Numbered from the stretch's first letter, positions 1 through 9,443 are shown. The stretch is DNA of 64,000 bases from Agriterribacter humi (GCF_009192765.1 NZ_VOHQ01000007.1:213288-277287), one strand, 5' to 3'. Numbers and translations: made by a program. Notes: a model not told the origin generated them from the sequence alone.

Positions 1-1
1 T

Positions 2-1198
2 CTTGAAAAAAAATGGAAAGAAAATGGAAGGAATTATTTTCAATACAATTGTAACACGCCCGGCATTTATACCCCGGCAGCTATTCTTTCCGCACGATAT
101 GCGGAACTGCATGATAGTGTAATGGTCGGTGGCAGCCGTTATATTGGTATAGATATTTATTATCATGTCACACATAACACCAACCTGCAACGTTTTGTAG
201 CAGCTTACAAAGATGGGTTGGTTTATTATTCAAAAGCATTCGGTCCTTATCCTTTTAAACAGGTCCGGCTTGCGGAATCATCTGTGTATGCGCCGGGTAT
301 TACTTCTATGGCAGCTACCGATGTATATGCTGAGCGTTACGGCTGGAATGCCAATTTCACTGATCCCAACCAGTTTGATTTCTGTTATTATACTACTGCA
401 AAAACATTGGCGAAACAATGGTGGGGTAACCAGGTTGCGCCTAACCATACAAAGGGCTCGGAATTACTTACAGAAGGACTCTCAAAATATTGTGCATTGG
501 TGATGTGCGAAAAAAAATATGGAAAAAATAATATGAGGTCCATTTTGCTGGATGAAACAAACGCGTACCTGTGGCAAAGCCGGTGGAATAAAAGTAGCCA
601 GAACATTTTATTACATGCGACAAGCTGGGCAGAAATTGATAATAAGGCCGGTGTAGTATTGTATGGGTTAAAAGACCTTGTGGGTGAAGATAATATTAAT
701 GCGGCCCTTCGCGAATTCCGGGATGCTTATGTATTCAGAACATCACCTCCATATGCAGGCACAAAAGAATTATATTCTTATTTAAAAAAGCATGTCCCGG
801 ATTCTCTGCAGTATTATCTGGAAGATACCTGGGAAAAGATTACTTTTTACGACAACCGCATTATTGAAGCGAAAGCCATTCGCCCTGACAGCAGCGATCA
901 CTATAAAATAATTTTACGATGCAGTACTGCCAAAGTATACCAGGATAATAAGGGCGAAGATAAGCCTGCTACAGCAATGAATGACTATATTGATATTGCT
1001 GTTTTTGGAGAAGATACCAAAAATAAGGAAGGGCGCAGCGAAGCACATCCTTCATATATTCAAAAGCATCGGCTGACATCGGGCGAACATACTATTGAAA
1101 TTATGGTAACAGGAAAACCGGTGAGGGTAGGTATTGACCCATATTTAAAATTGATTGATCGGGTGCCGGCAGATAATATAAAAATGGTAGAGTATTGA
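2..1198 (+). CDS. M1 aminopeptidase-like domain protein, C-terminal part, zinc site lost (5' partial)
   Basis: The frame is open to the window edge, so the gene begins upstream; the first internal ATG is at 122. The protein resembles the M1-type peptidase half of Bacteroidota ABC-2 permease/M1 fusion proteins: the stretch around QWWGNQV and the following LLTEGLSKY correspond to the HEXXH-QWWG and downstream glutamate regions. Here the residues at the HEXXH positions read KTLAK, so both zinc histidines and the catalytic glutamate are replaced by K, K and T, while the third ligand position (TEG) still has Glu. The GAMEN-like substrate segment is also absent. An intact frame of 399 visible codons argues against simple decay. 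It is probably the C-terminal, extracytoplasmic part of a membrane transporter-like protein that no longer cuts peptides; the transporter half lies outside the window. Confidence 0.75.
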   Translation, partial: LEKKWKENGRNYFQYNCNTPGIYTPAAILSARYAELHDSVMVGGSRYIGIDIYYHVTHNTNLQRFVAAYKDGLVYYSKAFGPYPFKQVRLAESSVYAPGITSMAATDVYAERYGWNANFTDPNQFDFCYYTTAKTLAKQWWGNQVAPNHTKGSELLTEGLSKYCALVMCEKKYGKNNMRSILLDETNAYLWQSRWNKSSQNILLHATSWAEIDNKAGVVLYGLKDLVGEDNINAALREFRDAYVFRTSPPYAGTKELYSYLKKHVPDSLQYYLEDTWEKITFYDNRIIEAKAIRPDSSDHYKIILRCSTAKVYQDNKGEDKPATAMNDYIDIAVFGEDTKNKEGRSEAHPSYIQKHRLTSGEHTIEIMVTGKPVRVGIDPYLKLIDRVPADNIKMVEY

Positions 1199-1605
1199 AA
1201 TAAAATGTTGTTGTTTCGGAATCTCAGAATTTATTCAAAAACATTTATATCTATTGCCGAATGAGCCACATTCTAACAATATCGAACACCTTTGTATCAA
1301 ATCCGGACAAACTGATTATTCTCCCTCTCTGTTAATTCGCTTAAATTCAATCTGTTACCGAAATGGCATAATTTCTTGTGTCATTTAATACCACAGGTCA
1401 GTCACGTCATTAAAAGAGAGATTCATGCGTGAAAACTTTTTTAAAATCACACGGTGAATACTTAAGAAATAAAAAGTATTCAGTTTTAATAAAAGCAGCG
1501 CTTGCAACCTTGTGAAGAATTTGAGAACGGAGTGGATTCTTTTCGCGTTTATGGTTATCAAAACAAAGCGATAGACCCTAAACTATAAATCATAAACAGT
1601 TGATT
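1199..1605. other. Intergenic region upstream of the FtsX permease
   Basis: There is no coding sequence that I can support. It contains one clear inverted repeat (listed separately at 1455-1482). No TAnnTTTG promoter is evident near the permease start. Confidence 0.5.
1455..1482. promoter_or_regulatory. 8-bp inverted repeat hairpin
   Basis: TGAATACT at 1455-1462 is matched by AGTATTCA at 1475-1482 with a 12-nt AT-rich loop, followed by GTTTTAAT. It could be a weak terminator for the upstream gene or an operator for the permease. Confidence 0.35.
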
Positions 1606-4002
1606 ATGTTCAGAAGTTATTTGAAAATTGCTTTCAGGAGTTTCATGAAAAACAGGCTGGTTTCTTTCATCAATATATTTGGATTGGGATTAAGCATGTC
1701 TGTAGGGATGATGATTATGGTTCGTCTGCAGGATCAGTTCAGTTATGATAATTTTCATCCGGCAGGAGATCGTGTTTATCGTGTGCTCAGCGACTTTAGC
1801 AAGAAAACAGGAGAGCAATGGACGATGGCAAGCACACCTTTTCCTTTGAGGGATAAACTGCAAACAGATTTTGCGGGTATTGAAGATGCGGTTAATATTT
1901 ATCCCCAATTAAATGTTAGGGCTACAGCAGGCGGAAAAGAGATTTATCTAAATGGTGCTTTTACCACATCTTCTTTCTTTCACATATTCGGCTTTTCTCT
2001 TGAACAGGGAAACCCCGCAACGGCTTTAAACAATCCGGGTAGTATTGTAATCAGCAAAAACACGGCGGATAAATTTTTCGGGGCAGAAAACCCTATTGGT
2101 AAAGTTTTTACTTTAGAAAAAGGCGAAACTTTTGTAGTAACAGGTGTGTTGAACAAAATGCCCGGAAAATCTCATATTAATTACGATGCGTATGCGTCTT
2201 CTTCCAGCATCGTAAATATGGAAAAGAACAACAGCATCCCATCAAAATCTTCTGATTGGTATGCTTTTAATAACGCATATACTTATGTGCTATTAAAAAA
2301 AGGGGTTACTACTGCAACGTTGAAAAACGAATTAAAAAGCATATCCGGTGAATTAAACAGCAATATGAAAGAAGGGCATGTGGCATTTGAAATCCAGTCA
2401 GTCAATAAAATAACACCTGGTTCCGACTATCTCTACAATGATACAGGTAGCGGTGGTTCATGGTCAAAGCTTTATTTTGAAATGGGCTTTGCTTTTATCA
2501 TTTTGCTCGCGGCTTGTTTTAATTATACCAATCTTACCATTGCGCGTGCATTAACGCGTGCAAAAGAAGTTGGTGTGCGAAAGGTGACTGGTGCTAAACG
2601 CAGCCAAATATTTGTACAGTACATTATTGAATCTGTATTGCTTTCCTTTCTTGCTTTATCTTTTGCATGGGTATTGCTTTCGTTCATCATTCAATATGCA
2701 CCATTTAACGACGACTATGAATTTATTCCTTCTACTTTCAGGTATAATACCGGACTGTTGTTCTGGTCAGCGGGGTTCGCCTTATTTACAGGGTTGCTTG
2801 CGGGTAGTGCTCCGGCATGGATATTATCTTCTTTTAAGCCTTTGCGTGTGTTGAAGAACCTGGTTACCGCACGTATAATGGGAAAAGTAAGTGTTCAAAA
2901 AACTTTAATTGTTTTTCAATATAGTCTTTCGCTGGTTATTATTATTTTTTTAGTAGCTTTTTATAAACAGTTTTCATTGATGGGCGAAGCTGATCCTGGA
3001 TTCAAAAGAGACAACGTGTTGGTGTTGCCCTTAAATGGTCTGGATAAAGATATCCTTGCGCAAAAAATTTCATCATTGAATGGAGTAAAGTCAGTCAGTG
3101 CCATGTCTTCCCAGTTTAAAAAACATTTCGCCGGCATGAGTGCGACAGTTTGGTTAAATAACAAACAGGATGCGATATCGCTGAATTATTTTTATGCCGA
3201 GCCAATGTTCATAGATGACATGGAATTAAAAATACTTTCGGGACAAAATTTGTACAATACTTCGGCAGACAATACCGAGAGTAGCATACTTATCAATGAA
3301 CAGGCTGCCAGAGCGTTTGGATTTAAACACAACAACGATGCCCCTGGAAAATCTTTATGGATAAATGATTCAACCAGACTACAGATCACAGGTGTACTCA
3401 AAGATTTCAACTATGTCAATGCAGGCAGCACGATAATGCCTTTGGCCATCAGAAATAAAAAAAACGAATACAATTATTTGTATGTGGCTGTTCATAATGC
3501 CGATAAGGAGAAATTGGTAAACCGTATTGAGCAGGAGTGGGCCAAACTTGCTCCGGCACAGCTATTTACTTTTTCATGGCTCAGTGAAGATTTGGCTAAG
3601 AACAATTCTCAATCGGCTACTATATCCCTGTTGGGTTATCTTGCGTTTATAGCTTTTTCTATTGCATCGCTGGGTTTATTAGGACTGGTAGTTTATTCGG
3701 TTGAAGTTAAACGAAAAGAGATTAGTATAAGAAAGATCATAGGAGCAACTGAAAGACAATTGGTGAGTATGCTCTCGAAAGGATTTATAAAACTATTGAT
3801 TATTGCAGGGCTCATTTCCATGCCAATTGGATATGTATTGGGTTTTTTATTCCTGCAAAACTTTACGAACCGTACTCATTTCGGACCGCTAAACGTATTC
3901 GCTTGTTTTTTGATTTTGTTTGTTATGGGGTTGATCACCATCATTTCCCAAACTTATAAATCGGCAACGGTAAACCCTGCAAACGATTTGAGGATGGAAT
4001 AA
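1606..4002 (+). CDS. ABC transporter permease, MacB/FtsX type
   Basis: A protein of 798 aa with the Bacteroidota FtsX-permease layout: an N-terminal amphipathic lead (MFRSYLKIAFRSF), a first membrane helix around residues 18-38, a MacB-like periplasmic core domain, an FtsX domain with three helices (about residues 290-410), then a second periplasmic core and a second FtsX domain with three helices near the C-terminus (about residues 680-790). Such permeases work with a MacB-type ATPase in lipoprotein or antimicrobial export, or in mechanotransmission; no ATPase is adjacent. I prefer the ATG at 1606 over an upstream TTG at 1600 because MFRSYLK matches the family's usual beginning. The downstream reading frame continues into a gene remnant after the stop. 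Confidence 0.9.
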   Translation: MFRSYLKIAFRSFMKNRLVSFINIFGLGLSMSVGMMIMVRLQDQFSYDNFHPAGDRVYRVLSDFSKKTGEQWTMASTPFPLRDKLQTDFAGIEDAVNIYPQLNVRATAGGKEIYLNGAFTTSSFFHIFGFSLEQGNPATALNNPGSIVISKNTADKFFGAENPIGKVFTLEKGETFVVTGVLNKMPGKSHINYDAYASSSSIVNMEKNNSIPSKSSDWYAFNNAYTYVLLKKGVTTATLKNELKSISGELNSNMKEGHVAFEIQSVNKITPGSDYLYNDTGSGGSWSKLYFEMGFAFIILLAACFNYTNLTIARALTRAKEVGVRKVTGAKRSQIFVQYIIESVLLSFLALSFAWVLLSFIIQYAPFNDDYEFIPSTFRYNTGLLFWSAGFALFTGLLAGSAPAWILSSFKPLRVLKNLVTARIMGKVSVQKTLIVFQYSLSLVIIIFLVAFYKQFSLMGEADPGFKRDNVLVLPLNGLDKDILAQKISSLNGVKSVSAMSSQFKKHFAGMSATVWLNNKQDAISLNYFYAEPMFIDDMELKILSGQNLYNTSADNTESSILINEQAARAFGFKHNNDAPGKSLWINDSTRLQITGVLKDFNYVNAGSTIMPLAIRNKKNEYNYLYVAVHNADKEKLVNRIEQEWAKLAPAQLFTFSWLSEDLAKNNSQSATISLLGYLAFIAFSIASLGLLGLVVYSVEVKRKEISIRKIIGATERQLVSMLSKGFIKLLIIAGLISMPIGYVLGFLFLQNFTNRTHFGPLNVFACFLILFVMGLITIISQTYKSATVNPANDLRME

Positions 4003-4254
4003 AAAACCGCGCCCGGCCTCTTACCTAAACTTCGAAACGAGCACGCCCAAAGTCCACTTAATGCAAGGCAAAAATTACTGGAAATGCACCGTTCCAAACG
4101 CGATCCAGAGCAGCCAGCAATCGAGAAAACTGAAAAACAATTAAACAGTCTTCTTTATGATTTGCTTAAGCCAGAACAGGTTCCCGACTCTATTTCCCCC
4201 GAGTTGCTGAAAGAAGCGCGCAGGCGGCGAAAACGACATGAACACCACTTGTAA
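4003..4254 (+). pseudogene. Small basic protein remnant, mobile-element-like
   Basis: Directly after the permease stop the same frame stays open and reads a protein-like sequence ending in a basic tail (ARRRRKRHEHHL) with stop at 4252-4254. The first ATG is at 4084, giving 56 aa, but sensible residues (LRNEHAQSP) continue upstream of it, so the 5' end seems to be missing. The sequence is rich in K, E and P and has no membrane segment. I do not recognise the family; its position beside the frameshifted membrane-protein remnant at 4285 suggests both came from one conjugative or integrative element. It could instead be a genuine short gene starting at 4084. Confidence 0.4.
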
Positions 4255-4284
4255 TGATTTTTAAAAATTAAAAGAGCAATTTTT

Positions 4285-4682
4285 ATGGAAGCACCTAAAA
4301 AACCTAATACGCCCGAAAAGACATTCTCGATCTGGTACTGAATGAAATCCTGGAGCAGCTGACGGAAACAAACAAAACTAATTCTGGAATAATTGAGGCA
4401 CTTAATCATTTGTCGGGTAGAGTCAGCAGCTATGATGAAAAGCTGAAAAACCTAACAATAAATGTACGCGAACCAGATACCAGGCCAATCAAAGAAATTG
4501 TTGAAAAAGGGTTTAAGCACGCCAACCAAATATTGGATTTAAGACTAAATAAGGTTCGAGAAAACAACTGGCGCCTGTTTCTGCAATCAGATGCAAAAAA
4601 ATGGGTAGTTATCTTACTCATAGCTGCACTCTTTTTGACCTACTTGTACCTTTTTGCGATACGTTTGGTAAACGCCCCATGA
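4285..4682 (+). pseudogene. Small single-pass membrane protein, frameshifted
   Basis: The ATG at 4285 reads MEAPKKPNTPEK and then meets a stop within 18 codons. Shifting frame at the A-run just before 4320 continues with DILDLVLNEILEQL and runs to the stop at 4680-4682, giving about 132 aa in total. One missing A in GAAAAGAC explains the break. The restored protein has an N-terminal helical part and one hydrophobic helix near the C-terminus (VVILLIAALFLTYLYLFAI). The layout resembles small accessory proteins of Bacteroidota conjugative elements, but I do not recognise the family. Without a shift only the part from about 4410 would be translated, from a TTG. A sequencing error is an alternative cause. 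Confidence 0.5.
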
Positions 4683-4819
4683 AAGGCATGAATGATTGGG
4701 AATATCCTAAGTCAAAATGTTGAGTTGTAAAGTTCAACCCCATCTTAACGGGTGCTTACTATAACTCGGGAAGTGATTTCCAGAGGCAGGCAAAATTCAT
4801 TCTATTTTCTATAAAATTA

Positions 4820-6679
4820 ATGCGTTTTTTTTGCTCTATGACTCCAGTTAAACTTCGCCAAACTACACCGGTGATACGCCATATCGCGGCTTTTTGTACT
4901 GTGTTTTGCATGACCTTGTCACCTGTACTTGGCCAAAAAAAGATCAGTTATTCGAGGCAGGAATACATGATTGCCATGCGCGATGGGATCAAATTATATA
5001 CCCTTGTATATGCTCCCGATAGTCTGCAGGACCAATTTCCAATCCTGATCTCAAGAGGTCCTTACGGAAGCGCACACATTGGAAAACCGACAGGCGTATT
5101 GGCTGAGGATGGATATATATGGGTATACCAGGACATCCGTGGAAAGCATAAAAGTGAAGGCCAGTACGTAATGAACCGGCCGGTACTGGATAAGCCGGGC
5201 AATATCGATGAAAGCACCGATACCTACGATACCATTGAATGGCTGATACACAACATAAAAAACAATAACGGCAAAGCTGGCATTTTAGGCAGTTCCTATT
5301 ATGGTTGGACCACATTGGCCGGTTCCGCCCGTCCGCATCCTGCTTTAAAAGCTGCCAATCCGCAGGCGGCGATGGGGGATTTGTTTTTAGGAGATGATTT
5401 TCACCATAATGGAGCTTTCCGTTTATCTTATGCGCTTGATTATACTTTTGGGGAAGAGGGTTCCAGGACGGATACCAGTTTTCAATATGATGAGTACGAT
5501 GTATATACCTGGTTCCTGAAACTCGGCCCATTGTCTAATGTCAATAAACGATATTTCCATAACAGGATTCCTACCTGGAATCTTTTTATGCAACACCCGA
5601 ACTATGATTCATTTTGGCGGGTGCGGTCGCCTTTGAGTTATATGGATTACCCGAGAGTTGCCACCCTGCATACTGGTGGCGTCTGGGATCCGGAAGACCT
5701 GAATGGCCCACAGCTGATGTACACTGAAATGGAAAAGCGCGACAGCAATAACAAGAATTTCATTTGTCTCGGGCCATGGATTCATGGAGCATGGAATTGG
5801 GACAGCATCTGGCGGTTGGACCGGTATGTCATGGGCAGTAATACTTCAGGCTATTTTCAGAGGAATATACAAAAGGTCTTTTTCGATTACTGGCTGAAGG
5901 GTATTGGAGACGGGAAATTTCCGGAAGCAACTGTTTTTCAAACAGGAAGTAACGTTTGGAAAACCTACAACACCTGGCCGCCAAAAGAGGCAGTCATTAA
6001 CAAAATATACCCGGCTGCTGGCGGAAAAATGTCATTCGAAAAGCCTTCTGTACCTGGAAAGCAGGCGTATGACGAATATGTAAGTGATCCAAAAAAACCT
6101 GTGCCTTACCGGCCGAGGCCTATCGAGCAGACTTATGGGCCTGGTTCACGTTGGTATCTCTGGATGTTAGGTGATCAGCGGTTTGTTGATGGAAGGCCGG
6201 ATGTCGTTAGCTGGCAGACTGATACTCTTACGCAAGATATGACGGTGACCGGTGAGATCATTGCCCACGTGTTTGCATCGACCACCGGCAGCGATGCGGA
6301 TTTTGTAGTGAAACTGATCGATGTATATCCGGGGCATGTTAAAGATGACATAAAGTTGGGTGGATACCAGTTTATGATAGCCAGTGAGATATTCAGGGGA
6401 CGATTTCGTAAAAGTTTTTCCAAACCGGAAGCCTTTACACCGGGAAAGGTTGAAGAAATCAAAATCGGACTACACCAGGTAGACCATGTTTTTAAAAAAG
6501 GCCATCGCATTATGGTGCAGGTGCAAAGCAGCTGGTTCCCCCTTATAGACATGAATCCACAGAAATTCGTGCCCAATATTTATGATGCCAAAGCTTCAGA
6601 CTACCAAAAGGCAACAATCCGTATACATAGAAGCGCCGAGTTTGCCACCTACCTGGAGCTTCCGCAAGTGACAAAATAA
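4820..6679 (+). CDS. CocE/NonD family hydrolase (peptidase S15-like)
   Basis: A 619-aa exported alpha/beta hydrolase of the CocE/X-Pro dipeptidyl-peptidase superfamily. After a hydrophobic signal region ending near SPVLGQ (residue 39) comes the hydrolase domain with the nucleophile motif GSSYYG (Ser159), an acid at Asp290 (VWDPED) and the catalytic histidine in PWIHG (His322). The C-terminal part from about residue 430 is the jelly-roll X-Pro dipeptidyl-peptidase C-terminal domain. The family cleaves esters or amides such as acylated antibiotics, or X-Pro peptides; the substrate cannot be told here. The start at 4820 gives a long signal region; an internal methionine at codon 31 is a possible alternative. 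It is followed at 88 bp by an AraC regulator and lies among mobile-element remnants, so it may be cargo. Confidence 0.9.
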   Translation: MRFFCSMTPVKLRQTTPVIRHIAAFCTVFCMTLSPVLGQKKISYSRQEYMIAMRDGIKLYTLVYAPDSLQDQFPILISRGPYGSAHIGKPTGVLAEDGYIWVYQDIRGKHKSEGQYVMNRPVLDKPGNIDESTDTYDTIEWLIHNIKNNNGKAGILGSSYYGWTTLAGSARPHPALKAANPQAAMGDLFLGDDFHHNGAFRLSYALDYTFGEEGSRTDTSFQYDEYDVYTWFLKLGPLSNVNKRYFHNRIPTWNLFMQHPNYDSFWRVRSPLSYMDYPRVATLHTGGVWDPEDLNGPQLMYTEMEKRDSNNKNFICLGPWIHGAWNWDSIWRLDRYVMGSNTSGYFQRNIQKVFFDYWLKGIGDGKFPEATVFQTGSNVWKTYNTWPPKEAVINKIYPAAGGKMSFEKPSVPGKQAYDEYVSDPKKPVPYRPRPIEQTYGPGSRWYLWMLGDQRFVDGRPDVVSWQTDTLTQDMTVTGEIIAHVFASTTGSDADFVVKLIDVYPGHVKDDIKLGGYQFMIASEIFRGRFRKSFSKPEAFTPGKVEEIKIGLHQVDHVFKKGHRIMVQVQSSWFPLIDMNPQKFVPNIYDAKASDYQKATIRIHRSAEFATYLELPQVTK

Positions 6680-6767
6680 TCTTACATCAACTTTTACTTT
6701 CTTGTGGCTGCGATTTGTATTAACATAGTTACATTTATGGAGCAAGTTTACGTTAATTACTTTTTGC

Positions 6768-7559
6768 ATGCTGGTATTGGAGAAAGGCATTTACCTGGGA
6801 ACTGTGTTAGACGCGGCCGGCGATGAAGGCTTTCGTATCGGACGCGTATCCTATCAGGCAGATGGTTCCTGTGATGATATGCACTGCCATGAAAATCCGC
6901 ACATCAGTTTTGTTTTAACGGGTGGGAATGTGGAGAAGCGCAAACACATTGAATTTGAAAGATTACCTGGGAAAGTCACTTTTTATCACTCTGGTGAAGC
7001 TCACCAGAATATTCACAAAGCTGGTGATTCGAGGCACATTAACATTGAAATTTGTACTTCTTACCTCGGGAATAATTTATTGGATGCTGAAAAAATAAAT
7101 AAAGCCTGCCAGGCAGAACCGGATATTAAGTTTCTGATCCTGAAAATGTATAAGGAGCTTTTGATCGACGATGATTATTCCGGTACTTCTATCAGGTTGC
7201 TTATGCTCGAAATGTTGTCTGCTTCCAAGCATTTGTCCTCCACCCGGCCAGTATGGATAAACAAAGTTCAACAGGTACTCAATGATCGCTGGAATGAGGC
7301 GCCAACGCTGCGGGATTTGTCGGCTGCCGCTGGTGTCCATCCCATTACGATTTCAAAACACTTCCGCAAGTATTTCAACTGCACGCTAGGTGAATATATG
7401 CGCAAGCTCAGAATAAACAATTCAATTGCCCTGGTTCAATCGACTGGCACCTCTCTCACCGATGTCGCCTATGAATGTGGTTTTGCCGACCAAAGTCATT
7501 TTACGAGGACTTTTAAGCAGATGACCAGTTTTCTGCCCAAGCAGTACCAGCGGTTATAG
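6768..7559 (+). CDS. AraC family transcriptional regulator
   Basis: A 263-aa regulator: an N-terminal cupin-like sensing domain (CHENPHISFVLTGG, then a conserved YHSGEAHQNIH stretch) and a C-terminal AraC/XylS double helix-turn-helix, roughly residues 160-263. The second HTH is typical (TDVAYECGFADQSHFTRTFKQ). It lies 88 bp downstream of the CocE-type hydrolase in the same direction and could regulate it. Immediately after its stop (within about 10 bp) begins a truncated gene on the opposite strand, so a recombination junction lies at its 3' end. Confidence 0.92.
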   Translation: MLVLEKGIYLGTVLDAAGDEGFRIGRVSYQADGSCDDMHCHENPHISFVLTGGNVEKRKHIEFERLPGKVTFYHSGEAHQNIHKAGDSRHINIEICTSYLGNNLLDAEKINKACQAEPDIKFLILKMYKELLIDDDYSGTSIRLLMLEMLSASKHLSSTRPVWINKVQQVLNDRWNEAPTLRDLSAAAGVHPITISKHFRKYFNCTLGEYMRKLRINNSIALVQSTGTSLTDVAYECGFADQSHFTRTFKQMTSFLPKQYQRL

Positions 7560-7572
7560 ACGAGGATGGTTT

Positions 7573-7746
7573 TCGAAAAATTGACGGATCGTTAATTGCC
7601 CGGTCGAATTTCTTGAAATTTACGCCCAGGTCTTTGTACACCGTGGTTTTTGGAATAAATGTAAAAACGTCCCTGAAAGTTTTGATGTGCCCAGAGTCGA
7701 TTAGCGCCTTTATTATATTGTACCGATTATCTTTATACCTTTTCAT
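7573..7746 (-). pseudogene. HTH-like regulator fragment (KTFRD...IPKT family), 3' truncated
   Basis: On the minus strand from 7746 the sequence MKRYKDNRYNIIKALIDSGH, KTFRDVFTFIPKT, VYKDLGVNFKKFDRAINDPSIF matches the N-terminal part of a small Bacteroidota HTH protein that usually continues after NDPS. About 58 residues are recognisable; beyond 7573 the frame runs into the antisense of the AraC gene, so the 3' end is lost. Role: likely a small DNA-binding regulator of a mobile element. Confidence 0.6.
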
Positions 7747-7791
7747 GCACTCTGCTGATGAAAGTTCCTGTATAATTTATAGCGGAAATGA

Positions 7792-7930
7792 TCATATTTT
7801 CTCTTCGTCAACTGGCTGCTCTTCGATGTGTATCAACAATTTCCAACACGGAATGTCCAGGGATTCAGCCAGTGTAAATAATGTGCTTATTGTAACGTTA
7901 ACTTGTCCATTTTCCATCCTGCAATGTGAA
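7792..7930 (-). pseudogene. XRE-type HTH regulator, C-terminal fragment
   Basis: On the minus strand, residues SHCRMENGQVN, VTISTLFTLAESL and DIPCWKLL are the last third of an XRE/Cro helix-turn-helix domain (recognition helix end plus helices 4 and 5), with a short tail and stop at 7792-7794. No N-terminal half exists: a stop precedes the fragment and the other strand carries a different gene from about 7930. It sits 45 bp upstream of the second HTH fragment on the same strand and may have been its operon partner. Confidence 0.6.
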
Positions 7931-8378
7931 TACTACGGAAGCCTATAATCTTTTATCCGGTCGCTGCATACAGAGCGGCAGCACATGGATGCAGCTTGAC
8001 TTTAACGACAAAAACCCGAACGGGAACTTCCGTATCAAGCAATTTCATTCAGATTATGGCTATGATCTTGAAAAGGTCTTGCAACAGTTTCCGTTGAAAG
8101 ACCTGCTTAATAAAGTTGAAGCAGATAAACTGCACGATGGATTAAAGAATGGCAACCGTATATCTGTCAGCTTTGTAAAAGATGGTAATGAGCATCGGTT
8201 TTATATTGAAGCGAACCCACAGTTCAAATCAGTAAATATCTACGATGAGCACTCCAGAAAGATAACACTTCATACAGCATTAGGCAATAAGACAATGGAT
8301 GCTATGAAAGTGACACATAAGGTCAATGAGCAGCAACAACAAAATCAGGCAAAGAAGAATGGTATGCGCATAAGCTGA
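7926..8378 (+). pseudogene. DUF3945-type conjugative-element protein, C-terminal fragment
   Basis: About 150 aa from a GTG at 7926: EAYNLLSGR, MQLDFNDK, KQFHSDYGYDLEKVL, FYIEANPQFKSVNIYD. This matches my memory of the C-terminal segment of the large DUF3945/DUF4099 proteins carried by Bacteroidota conjugative transposons. The frame is closed upstream at 7899-7901 and the much longer N-terminal part is missing, so this is a remnant. The Q-rich basic tail is typical. The junction to the antisense HTH fragment lies near 7930. Confidence 0.6.
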
Positions 8379-8832
8379 TAAAGATATGAATAATGGAAAG
8401 GCTAAATTATTTATCGGATTTTTTTGAGGCTATAAAGTCTGATGCCCGGATTAGCAATTAGCCGATTGTACTATGTCTTGCCCCACTTGAGCCAACCCGC
8501 CTGTTAATACGCCTGTGACTTGTCCCAGGCAAAAAAAATGGGAGCTTAATATTATTCCATGAGCATGAGGTCAACGGAAACTATACTACACGAACTAATT
8601 GAAATTTATTTGTCTGCAGCAAAACATAATTAAAAGCCAGTGGAAGCAAAGCCTGCTGAATTTAATTGAGCGCCAGGTCTAACTGCCGGGAACTTACTAT
8701 TTGTCAATGTCAAACAAAACACAATCAATAAAAGGACTATTGCGAACGGTCAAAATAAGCCTATACAAAACTGGCAAGAACTTACCTATACAAACCACGT
8801 CTACGCAGCGCTGGCAAAGCCGAAAGAATTGC
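8379..8832. other. Intergenic stretch without a supportable gene
   Basis: I see no gene here. It lies between the DUF3945 fragment and the recognisable end of the broken recombinase and may hold further decayed recombinase sequence, but neither strand gives family motifs. Confidence 0.4.
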
Positions 8833-9285
8833 TACTGTAAGGGTTGCTTTGCTTACTTTAGGGCATTTGCTGCATATATAGTCATCAAACTGATAATAAA
8901 TATGCTCCCTGGCTTTTTCTTTCTTTAACGTGTCTATTTTTTGTTCCCTGACGATGTTTTCATACGAAGCGGAATCAAATTGAATAATGTTGCTTGACGT
9001 ACGTTGCTATATCCGTTACATTGTTTTGTGAAGCATACAAAATCATGTCCTCTACCAACCTTTTTAATCTGAATATTTCACTATTCATTTTTTCATAATC
9101 TCCTGTTGCAGGCGGCAGGAGATTAGAGATAGTTCCTTTTGATTCCAATATTGAGCTGGAATTTTTATGCCGGTGAATAAAATTGGTTTCTGCTTTTGAT
9201 TAAAGCAATAACGAATGAAGATAGAAGAAGTGTCATCATTATGTACTCTGTTGGTACGGCAAATAACTTTTACTGGAAATCGCAT
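8833..9285 (-). pseudogene. Tyrosine recombinase, N-terminal remnant with frameshifts
   Basis: Reading leftward from the ATG at 9283-9285 the sequence begins MRFPVKVICRTNR and includes FTGIKIPAQYWNQKE, the arm-DNA-binding domain of Bacteroidota tyrosine recombinases. After a frameshift near 9130 it continues NLLPPATGDYEKMN and RLKRLVEDMILYASQ; after another near 8980 it reads ENIVREQKIDTLKKEKAREH and YYQFDDYICSK. These segments align in order with the integrase at 9652 (LPPEYGTAAELNE, MMRLVEDIL, YDQFDAYIESK). Everything after the start of the SAM-like domain, including the catalytic domain, is gone. It faces away from the neighbouring integrase. Confidence 0.72.
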
Positions 9286-9321
9286 AGCTAACAATTTTTG
9301 AACTGGACTCGACAAAACTTG

Positions 9322-9342
9322 GGTCTACTTCCAGGTCTACTT
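9322..9342. repeat. Direct repeat pair GGTCTACTT, 12-bp spacing
   Basis: GGTCTACTT occurs at 9322-9330 and 9334-9342, exactly 12 bp apart, just upstream of the broken leftward recombinase. The arrangement copies the arm-site pair in front of the rightward integrase (9619 and 9631), so these are probably its arm-type binding sites. Confidence 0.5.
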
Positions 9343-9443
9343 TTTTAAATTGTTAAGCTGATATAAAAATAAATCTTCCTGCGTTGTAAATTTGTTATAA
9401 GAAGATGAAAATCAATCCCTTGAAAGCAAAGTAGTGTAAAAAT

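Noticed and set aside
4989..5531. 180-codon frame on the minus strand inside the CocE gene
   Set aside because: It is antisense to a well-supported hydrolase with catalytic motifs; its product has no recognisable domain.
8701..8928. 75-codon frame with a hydrophobic end
   Set aside because: It is antisense to the decayed recombinase remnant and begins with TTG; composition is not protein-like.
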